From Crocinitomicaceae bacterium (GTDB taxonomy: Bacteria; Bacteroidota; Bacteroidia; Flavobacteriales_D; Crocinitomicaceae): 6,656 nucleotides of DNA. Positions 1 to 5,065 of the stretch are shown here, piece by piece (position 1 is the first letter of the stretch; each line of letters begins with the position of its first letter). The DNA is taken from positions 1-6,656 of the forward strand of contig WTIB01000334.1 of NCBI GenBank assembly GCA_011522905.1. The letters are read 5' to 3'. A model generated the notes under the pieces. That model was given only the letters and a program-made list of their open reading frames with translations, searched no databases and had not been told where the DNA came from. The translations under genes and the position numbers were made by a program.

Positions 1-1291
1 TTAAATACACAACAGACATTATTCCAATGGTACCGAAATATATATATTCAACAGTCCAAATCCAAAATATTTCAAGTTTTAGGACCTGTATAAAAAGATA
101 GCAAGCTGACAAATAAAGTAGAATTGTGGTGATTTCTATGATCAAAGAATAAACGGTATTTCCACTTCCCAAAATTGTTTGATAATACACGGAGATAATT
201 CCGTACAAGATAATTGAAAAGGAGATCATGCGCAGAATTTGTGCGCTCATTTCAATATAGATTTCTTCGGGGTTTATAATACTTATTAAGGTTTCAGGAT
301 ATAATATGGCTCCATGAAAAAAGAAGAGTAGGAATGCTGTTGTAAGCAACTGAATTCTCTTCTGAATGATTGGAATTTCATGTTCTTTCTGTCCACCAAG
401 ATATTGCGAAATGTAGGTTTTGGTAGTGCCTGCAAAGCCCCAAACAGGAACAAAGGCAAGAAAATATATGGAGCGGATATTTTGAGAAACGGTAAGCTCA
501 AATATTCCCCTTTGCTCAAGCATAATAAAGAATATGGTCCATGTACCTAAGGCAAGTCCCCCCTGAAGCATTATAGGACTCGATATCCTAAGGAGGTTCA
601 ACAAGGATTTCATTTTGAAAAATCTCAATCTTAATAGTACATGCTCTTTGTCAAGGATGAAAAAGCACAGCATGGTAAGCATACCCAATAAGTCCGAGGA
701 AGTACTTGCAAGAGCTGCCCCTTTAACCCCCATTTCTGGAAAACCGAAATGGCCAAAAATAAGCCCGTAGTCCAATACAATATTCAATAGAGCTGTTAAT
801 ATTGCAGAAAGAAGAACTGGAAATGTTTTTCCTTTTGCAAGAAAATAAGCTTGCATCATTAGAAATATACACGCAGGAAATATGGCTATAGATCTTATCC
901 CGATAAAATCACCTTGTAGATTAGCTATTTGTTGATTTAGAGCGTATGCTTTTATCCAATCTGGAATCAGAAAAAACATGAAAAGAAATAATAATCCAGC
1001 AAAAAAAAGCTGAAAGATGATTCCTGCACTAAAAACACCACTGAGCATATTGTGTTTATTCTCTCCGATTCTACGTGCCATAATAATTTGAGCACCATCA
1101 CTTATCCCCACAATAAGCATATACAATGTGATGTATATGAGCCCCGCATTTCCTACAGCATCAAATGAAGCCGTTGAGTATCTGCTAATGAATGAAGCGT
1201 CAGTAATTAAGACGATGGATTGTATAAATCCAGAAAACATCATAGGAAGGGCAACCTTCAGAATAGTAGAATATTTGTAGTCTAGACTCAT
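1..1291 (-). CDS. MATE family efflux transporter, C-terminus cut by window edge
   Basis: This is an inner-membrane antiporter of the MATE (multi antimicrobial extrusion, NorM/DinF-like) family, which exports cationic drugs or metabolites in exchange for Na+ or H+. The frame is open from ATG at 1291 to the left edge, giving 430 residues without a stop. It consists of successive hydrophobic segments joined by short loops. The strongest family mark is the stretch at residues 170-196, which begins NIVLDYGLIFG and continues G-F-P-E-M-G-V-K-G-A-A-L-A-S; this is the conserved MATE segment at the end of the first six-helix half. The N-terminal half also has the usual A-x-P-M-M-F-S-G in helix 1 and GAQIIMARRIGE at 66-77. 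MATE proteins are usually about 440-460 residues, so only about 10-30 C-terminal residues should be missing. The start has no strong Shine-Dalgarno sequence, as is normal in Bacteroidota. The substrate cannot be told from sequence. It is transcribed divergently from the gene pair at 1428-3069. Confidence 0.93.
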   Translation of the reverse strand, partial: MSLDYKYSTILKVALPMMFSGFIQSIVLITDASFISRYSTASFDAVGNAGLIYITLYMLIVGISDGAQIIMARRIGENKHNMLSGVFSAGIIFQLFFAGLLFLFMFFLIPDWIKAYALNQQIANLQGDFIGIRSIAIFPACIFLMMQAYFLAKGKTFPVLLSAILTALLNIVLDYGLIFGHFGFPEMGVKGAALASTSSDLLGMLTMLCFFILDKEHVLLRLRFFKMKSLLNLLRISSPIMLQGGLALGTWTIFFIMLEQRGIFELTVSQNIRSIYFLAFVPVWGFAGTTKTYISQYLGGQKEHEIPIIQKRIQLLTTAFLLFFFHGAILYPETLISIINPEEIYIEMSAQILRMISFSIILYGIISVYYQTILGSGNTVYSLIIEITTILLYLSACYLFIQVLKLEIFWIWTVEYIYFGTIGIMSVVYL

Positions 1292-1302
1292 AAATCAAAT
1301 GG

Positions 1303-1310
1303 CAAAAATA
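1303..1310 (-). promoter_or_regulatory. Candidate -7 box TATTTTTG for the MATE gene
   Basis: Read on the minus strand, the sequence is TATTTTTG, which fits the Bacteroidota -7 consensus TAnnTTTG. It ends 11 nt before the MATE start codon, so the leader would be only about 5-8 nt. I found no TTG element at the expected 19-21 nt upstream spacing, so this is a weak assignment in AT-rich DNA. Confidence 0.3.
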
Positions 1311-1323
1311 AAAGAATTCTTTT
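1310..1323. promoter_or_regulatory. Perfect 14-bp palindrome in divergent promoter region
   Basis: The sequence AAAAGAATTCTTTT is its own reverse complement, with no mismatches and no spacer. It abuts the candidate -7 box of the MATE gene, so a dimeric regulator bound here could block that promoter. No regulator gene lies beside it, and palindromes of this kind arise fairly easily in AT-rich DNA. The operator role is only an inference. Confidence 0.22.
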
Positions 1324-1356
1324 CTACATATGATTGTTTCTTCTTCCCAAAAGGTG

Positions 1357-1409
1357 TTGACAATTAAATCCTAAAAGTCGATATAGTTCTTTATTCTTAA
1401 TTATTTTTG
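1357..1409 (+). promoter_or_regulatory. Candidate promoter for the small-ORF/permease pair
   Basis: Two alternative signals are visible. The first is TATTTTTG at 1402-1409, which fits the Bacteroidota -7 consensus TAnnTTTG and lies 18 nt before the ATG at 1428, giving a plausible leader of about 12 nt. It lacks an obvious TTG at -33. The second is a sigma70-like TTGACA at 1357-1362 followed by TATAGT at 1382-1387, with a long 19-nt spacer. The first is preferred on phylogenetic grounds. Either would drive both plus-strand genes. Confidence 0.4.
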
Positions 1410-1427
1410 TTTAAAACAGACTTAATT

Positions 1428-1688
1428 ATGGCGAGTAAAAGAATTTTTAAGAAGCATTTAAATGAAATGGTTTTTGATATTGTTGAAGAGTGCTTCTATT
1501 TGCAGCTGATGGATGAATCCAAAACTAAAAAAACAGATAAGCTCATTGATGAGGCTGCTGTATTTCAAGATGATGTTTTGAGCAAAATTTATAAGAGTAA
1601 ATCAAAAAAAGAATTCTCAGAAATTTCAAAACATGTCAATGAAAAGGCAAAGTATTTCGTTGAAAAGCTAAATGAGCTCAATAAGTAG
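1428..1688 (+). CDS. Small charged protein of unknown function (86 aa)
   Basis: I do not recognise a named family; it resembles short lysine-rich hypothetical proteins found in Bacteroidota. The start is placed at ATG 1428. An in-frame TTG at 1407 would add seven residues, but it lies inside a likely -7 promoter box and is less credible. The product is 86 residues, has no signal peptide or membrane segment, and looks almost wholly helical. It has a basic N-terminus (MASKRIFKKHLNE), a central acidic patch and a lysine-rich C-terminal half with KSKSKKEF. There is a single cysteine at residue 22. It is probably cytosolic. Its last 17 nt overlap the start of the downstream anion permease, which suggests co-transcription and translational coupling, but this does not establish a shared function. 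Confidence refers to its being a real gene. Confidence 0.75.
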   Translation: MASKRIFKKHLNEMVFDIVEECFYLQLMDESKTKKTDKLIDEAAVFQDDVLSKIYKSKSKKEFSEISKHVNEKAKYFVEKLNELNK

Positions 1689-3069
1689 TATGCTTTCAGT
1701 TTTTCAGCATAAAAAAACAATTGCTGGAATTCTAGGATGTATTGTTTTTCTCGTTATTGCATGTTGGGATAAAGATTCCGTACAAAATAGAGCGATTGCA
1801 ATGGCTCTTCTGATGGTTGTCTTTTGGATTTTTGAAGTTGTTCCCATATATGTTACCGCACTAATTCCTCTCGTTCTCTGTACACCGTTAAGTTTATTAG
1901 ATCCAACCGAGCTGGCATTGGCTTATGGAAATAATAATGTGTATTTATTCTTAGGAGGCTTTATTTTGGCATTAGCATTAGAAAAATGGAATGTCCATCA
2001 TCAAATTGCATCAAGAATTCTTGCCATAATGGGTTCAACAAAATCAAAAATACTTTTAGGTTTTGGATTGAGTTCTTATCTATTGAGTATGTGGATTTCA
2101 AATACGGCCACAACATTAATGATGTTACCAATGGCCATCTCGATTATTCAAGCCCAAAAGGAGAATGAAGAATCCAATCGATTTTCATTACTACTGATGC
2201 TAACTGTTGCGTATGCAGCAAGTATTGGTGGAATGGCAACACTTGTTGGTTCTCCACCTAATACGCAAATGGCAGGAACGCTAGAAAGTACATTTGGGAT
2301 TGAAATTAGTTTTTGGGAATGGATGCGAATAGGTTTGCCCTTGAGCCTTATTGTTTTCATGGTTTTAAATGGTTTTTTTCAAATCATCCTTGGTTCTCAG
2401 AGAAACGAAAAAATTTTAATAAATATTCAACAAGCTCAATGGACGACACCACAAAAAAGAGTACTGTTCACCTTTGCTATAGTCATTTTTCTATGGGTTA
2501 CCCGAGGCTTAATCGTTGACTATACAGGTGTTTCTTTTAAAGATTCAAGCGTTGCAATTTTGGGTGGAATAGTCTTATTTCTTATTCCATCCAATAACAA
2601 ATCGGATAAATTACTACAATGGAAGGATACGGTTAAAATACCCTGGGGTATTTTGGTGTTATTTGGGGGTGGAATTGCACTTGCTTCCTCCTTAGAAAAA
2701 AGCCAAGTATTAGAGCTCATATTTCAAAGTACCAATAGTTTGTCTTCGTGGCATTATATATATCTGCTGTTATTGATCATATCTATTTCCATATTCGCAA
2801 CTGAGCTGATGTCAAACCTCGCTTTAGTTTCAGTATTAGTACCAATTATCGCTATGCTTGCGCTTGGCATGGGACAATCAATTTTTGCATTTTGCGTACC
2901 CTTAACTCTGGCAGCAAGCTGCGCATTTATGATGCCCATTAGTACTCCTCCAAATGCAATTGTTTTTTCTTCAGGTAAAGTAAGCATTAAACAGATGGCT
3001 ACTTATGGCTTCTTTATGAATATCTTTTCAATTCTTATTATCCTTCTATATAGTTATTTCTTTATTTAA
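1672..3069 (+). CDS. SLC13/DASS family sodium-coupled anion permease
   Basis: This is an inner-membrane carrier of the divalent anion:Na+ symporter family (DASS, SLC13; INDY-like), which imports dicarboxylates such as succinate or malate, or sulfate, with Na+. Its 465 residues match the family's usual length of about 460. The first Na+/substrate motif is intact as S143-N144-T145 in WISNTATTLMMLP. It is followed by G-G-M-A-T-L-V-G-S-P-P-N at 186-197. The second half carries the repeat-related motif S381-N382-L383 and the family signature around 416-432, with MPISTPPNAIVFSSG. The second motif has Leu where Thr is usual. The region at 46-110, with FWIFEVVPIYVTALIPL and FLGGFILALALEKW, is also typical. 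ATG 1672 overlaps the preceding gene by 17 nt. ATG 1690, one base past that gene's stop codon, would give 459 residues and is equally possible. The substrate cannot be fixed from sequence. Confidence 0.93.
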   Translation: MSSISSMLSVFQHKKTIAGILGCIVFLVIACWDKDSVQNRAIAMALLMVVFWIFEVVPIYVTALIPLVLCTPLSLLDPTELALAYGNNNVYLFLGGFILALALEKWNVHHQIASRILAIMGSTKSKILLGFGLSSYLLSMWISNTATTLMMLPMAISIIQAQKENEESNRFSLLLMLTVAYAASIGGMATLVGSPPNTQMAGTLESTFGIEISFWEWMRIGLPLSLIVFMVLNGFFQIILGSQRNEKILINIQQAQWTTPQKRVLFTFAIVIFLWVTRGLIVDYTGVSFKDSSVAILGGIVLFLIPSNNKSDKLLQWKDTVKIPWGILVLFGGGIALASSLEKSQVLELIFQSTNSLSSWHYIYLLLLIISISIFATELMSNLALVSVLVPIIAMLALGMGQSIFAFCVPLTLAASCAFMMPISTPPNAIVFSSGKVSIKQMATYGFFMNIFSILIILLYSYFFI

Positions 3070-3075
3070 AGGCAT

Positions 3076-3099
3076 AAAAAAAGCGCCAAAAGGCGCTTT
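3076..3099 (-). terminator. Intrinsic terminator closing the minus-strand gene run
   Basis: A perfect 8-bp stem, AAAGCGCC/GGCGCTTT (3080-3087 with 3092-3099), encloses a 4-nt AAAA loop. On the minus strand it runs straight into a seven-T tract (3082 to 3076), so it is a strong rho-independent terminator for the gene ending at 3119. On the plus strand the hairpin is followed only by TTTCAAAA. It starts 11 nt after the permease stop and may act there more weakly as a bidirectional terminator. Confidence 0.88.
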
Positions 3100-3118
3100 C
3101 AAAATATCTTTCTTAAGA

Positions 3119-3337
3119 TTAGTTTTTGTCTTTAGAACAACAGGATTTCTTTGCACTACTTGACGCACAAGACTTTGCTTTTGCTTCGCAACAACCTTTC
3201 TTTTTCTTTCTTTTTTTCTTCTTCTTTTTATCGTCGTCTTTAAGCTCAATAGCATTATCATTGACGGCAGCATAAGTATTTACCGCATAAGAGCCTGTAA
3301 ATAAAAATAGGGCTAAGATTAAATATAGTTTTTTCAT
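3119..3337 (-). CDS. Small exported Lys/Cys-rich protein (72 aa), unknown function
   Basis: The start is ATG at 3337. Residues 1-23 form a typical Sec signal peptide: MKK, then the hydrophobic core LYLILALFLF, then a small-residue end with likely cleavage after TYA-23. The mature part of about 49 residues has three zones. These are a short acidic stretch ending DDD, an almost pure basic run at residues 37-47 (six Lys, Arg, four Lys), and a cysteine-rich tail with Cys at 49, 50, 57, 66 and 67 (CC-x6-C-x8-CC). The paired cysteines suggest metal binding or disulfides, but no named family is recognised and no lipobox is present. It lies 30 nt downstream of psd with no terminator between them, and a strong terminator follows it. 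It may therefore be the last gene of the ftsH-cdsA-psd transcript, though a weak promoter candidate precedes it. Confidence 0.72.
   Translation of the reverse strand: MKKLYLILALFLFTGSYAVNTYAAVNDNAIELKDDDKKKKKKRKKKKGCCEAKAKSCASSSAKKSCCSKDKN
3195..3229. repeat. 35-nt pure polypyrimidine/polypurine tract inside a gene
   Basis: The plus strand holds only C and T over this stretch, including a run of seven T at 3211-3217. The minus strand is correspondingly all A and G. It encodes the lysine/arginine run of the small exported protein as AAA, AAG and AGA codons. Such low-complexity tracts can slip during replication, so the length of the basic run may vary between strains. Confidence 0.8.
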
Positions 3338-3353
3338 GTTTAAATAATTTCTG

Positions 3354-3384
3354 TAAATATAAGGAATTCAATTTAGGCTTCCAA
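3354..3384 (-). promoter_or_regulatory. Possible promoter before the Lys/Cys-rich gene
   Basis: On the minus strand, TTG at 3384-3382 is followed after 20 nt by TATATTTA (3361-3354), which resembles the Bacteroidota TTG-N19-21-TAnnTTTG arrangement with the last G missing. The box ends 16 nt before the ATG at 3337. It overlaps the end of psd and would let the small gene be transcribed separately from the upstream operon. Confidence 0.3.
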
Positions 3385-4030
3385 TTTTCGTCAATTTCGA
3401 CTGCACCTTGTCTCCAATTTTCACATCGATATTACTATCAAGAGGGAGAAATAAATCAACTCGAGAACCAAATTTTATAAAACCTAAGTCTTTCCCTTTT
3501 TCAACAGCTGAACCCTCTTCACCATAATAGCAGATCCTCCTTGCAACTGCACCAGCGATTTGTCTTATCAAGATTTCTTTTCCTGAGTCGTCTTTAACCA
3601 CCATTGTGGTTCGTTCATTTTCGGTACTACTTTTAGGATGCCATGCCACCAAAAATTTTCCTGGGTGATATTTTTGATATACCAATTTTCCTGAAATGGG
3701 ATAGTAATTGGCATGCACATTTAGAGGGGACATAAAAATTGAAACTTGAATTCTTCGATCATTGAAGTATTCCCCTTCTTCGGTTTCTTCAATCACCACC
3801 ACTTTACCGTCTGCAGGACATACAATTTCATTCTTATCATATGTTTTACTCCGTTTCGGTATTCTAAAAAATTGAATGACTAAAATTAAAAACATCAAGC
3901 TGAGAGCGCTTATTCCATAGAAAAGGAACAAGTTACAATCCAAAAGAAAAATAGTATTTAATGTCATTACAATAGAAGCAATTATTATGGCACTTAAAAT
4001 AATTTTTATTCCTTCCTTGTGAATAGTCAT
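3368..4030 (-). CDS. psd: Phosphatidylserine decarboxylase, short bacterial form
   Basis: Psd converts phosphatidylserine to phosphatidylethanolamine, the main zwitterionic membrane lipid. It is a pyruvoyl enzyme made by self-cleavage of a proenzyme. The 220-residue length is that of the short Psd family (TIGR00164-like), not of the longer E. coli enzyme. Residues about 9-56 hold two hydrophobic membrane segments. The catalytic region shows CPADGKVV (Asp74), SPLNVHANYYP (His106) and IKFGSRVDLFLP. Cleavage is expected between Gly188 and Ser189, leaving the pyruvoyl group on a small C-terminal alpha chain of 32 residues. I chose ATG 4030 because MTIHKEG matches the usual start of Bacteroidota homologues. 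An in-frame ATG at 4072 would add 14 residues and overlap cdsA by 28 nt. With the chosen start, the gap to cdsA is 14 nt, so the two are almost certainly co-transcribed. Confidence 0.95.
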   Translation of the reverse strand: MTIHKEGIKIILSAIIIASIVMTLNTIFLLDCNLFLFYGISALSLMFLILVIQFFRIPKRSKTYDKNEIVCPADGKVVVIEETEEGEYFNDRRIQVSIFMSPLNVHANYYPISGKLVYQKYHPGKFLVAWHPKSSTENERTTMVVKDDSGKEILIRQIAGAVARRICYYGEEGSAVEKGKDLGFIKFGSRVDLFLPLDSNIDVKIGDKVQSKLTKIGSLN

Positions 4031-4044
4031 ATTCTTGTAATTGA

Positions 4045-4875
4045 TTATGTAAAAGTATAAATGACATGCCAAATATAGAAAAATGGTATGGCAAAAAGCA
4101 TGGCGTCAAAGCGATCGAGAAGCCCTCCATGGCCAGGCATGATATTTCCCGTATCCTTAATTTTGTTTTTTCGCTTCAAATAAGATTCAAATAAATCTCC
4201 CAATACTGCGGCAGGAGCAATGATTACAGCAGAGTATACCCAAAACATACTGTAGTTTGATTCAAACAGGTGAATCAAGTACGCAGCCATAATGGTGAAC
4301 AATACTCCACCGATGAATCCTTCCCATGTCTTTTTGGGTGAAATTTTAGGAGCCATCTTATGTTTTCCAAATAGCATACCGCTCAAATAGGCAAAAGTAT
4401 CATTAATCCAAACGAGCAGAAAAACAAATAATAATATGGGAAGATCTCCTGAATCGTCTTTGATGTGAACGATTGCGCCAAGAATTAATGGAATTAAAAT
4501 ATATACAGTTCCCAACAGAATGAGCGCAATATTTGAAAAAGCATTTTTTGCTTGAAACAATAATTGAATACAAATCAATAAAGTCATCATACTCAGCAAT
4601 CCATATTTTCCAAAATCCTCCGAAAACTCAAAGATTGGAATGGGCATATAATGATTCACCGTAATTAAAAAACCAATTGAGGCAATGATTCCTGATATGA
4701 TCGGATTAAAATTCAATAATTTATCTGACTTGAACATTTTATGAAATTCATAAAAACAAATACCAGAAACGGCGGCAAAGAGCAAAACCAGGTAGTTCTT
4801 GGATAAGAGGAGACTCAGTAATACGACTGACACGAATATCAGTCCACTAATACTACGCGTCAGGAGTGTTTTCAT
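4045..4875 (-). CDS. cdsA: Phosphatidate cytidylyltransferase (CDP-diacylglycerol synthase)
   Basis: CdsA joins CTP and phosphatidic acid to give CDP-diacylglycerol and pyrophosphate, the branch-point precursor of phosphatidylserine, phosphatidylethanolamine and phosphatidylglycerol. The 276-residue protein is a polytopic inner-membrane enzyme with several hydrophobic helices. The family signature is complete at residues 231-257: S-Y-L-K-R, then K240-D241, then P-G-H249-G-G-L-L-D254-R255-F-D257. The other conserved blocks are INDTFAYLSG (157-166) and ISPKKTWEGFIGG (178-190). ATG 4875 gives the usual N-terminus MKTLLTRSISG and lies 23 nt inside the preceding small gene, so translation may be coupled. 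Psd follows 14 nt downstream. A phosphatidylserine synthase gene, needed to link CdsA to Psd, is not in this window. Confidence 0.96.
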   Translation of the reverse strand: MKTLLTRSISGLIFVSVVLLSLLLSKNYLVLLFAAVSGICFYEFHKMFKSDKLLNFNPIISGIIASIGFLITVNHYMPIPIFEFSEDFGKYGLLSMMTLLICIQLLFQAKNAFSNIALILLGTVYILIPLILGAIVHIKDDSGDLPILLFVFLLVWINDTFAYLSGMLFGKHKMAPKISPKKTWEGFIGGVLFTIMAAYLIHLFESNYSMFWVYSAVIIAPAAVLGDLFESYLKRKNKIKDTGNIMPGHGGLLDRFDAMLFAIPFFYIWHVIYTFT

Positions 4876-5065
4876 GATTTTCTAAAAGATCAATGGCTTG
4901 CTGCTTGTCATCTTCTGAAACATAAATTTCAAATTTTCCAAAAGCATTGTACATGGAATCCATGGTACTGTTTATTTGAAAAGGAATATGATTCATTGAT
5001 AGTATGGACTGACATAGCTGAAAATACATTCGATCTGTTGTATTGACCAAGAGATATTTATTCAT
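4853..5065 (-). CDS. DUF2007-like small protein (70 aa) between ftsH and cdsA
   Basis: The protein has 70 residues, with no signal peptide or membrane segment. Its layout resembles the DUF2007 'putative signal transducing protein' fold. An N-terminal beta strand (KYLLVNT) is followed by a helix (residues about 11-24), a second strand with IPFQIN, and a C-terminal block FEIYVSEDDKQQAIDLLENH. That block parallels the conserved 'V-x-EEDxxxAxxLL' end of DUF2007. This assignment is by pattern only. The start overlaps the ftsH stop in ATGAATAA (8 nt), and the 3' end overlaps cdsA by 23 nt. The gene is therefore tightly bound into the operon and probably translationally coupled to both. DUF2007 has no well-established biochemical role, so position is the only clue, and it suggests a link to membrane protein turnover or lipid synthesis. 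Confidence 0.82.
   Translation of the reverse strand: MNKYLLVNTTDRMYFQLCQSILSMNHIPFQINSTMDSMYNAFGKFEIYVSEDDKQQAIDLLENHENTPDA

Noticed and set aside
1407..1427. TTG start seven codons upstream of the small plus-strand gene
   Set aside because: The TTG forms the end of the candidate -7 promoter box TATTTTTG. ATG 1428 is a stronger start and leaves a sensible leader.
3195..3229. Programmed frameshifting in the A-rich lysine codons
   Set aside because: In the gene's frame no canonical X-XXY-YYZ heptamer such as A-AAA-AAG is present, and no conserved product in another frame is evident.
3046..3273. A second minus-strand frame overlapping the Lys/Cys-rich gene and running into the permease 3' end
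   Set aside because: It has no signal peptide, crosses the terminator hairpin and overlaps the convergent gene. The 3119-3337 frame, with its signal peptide and cysteine tail, is clearly the better reading.
4031..4072. Upstream start for psd at 4072
   Set aside because: It would add 14 residues unlike Psd N-termini and overlap cdsA by 28 nt. MTIHKEG at 4030 matches the family.
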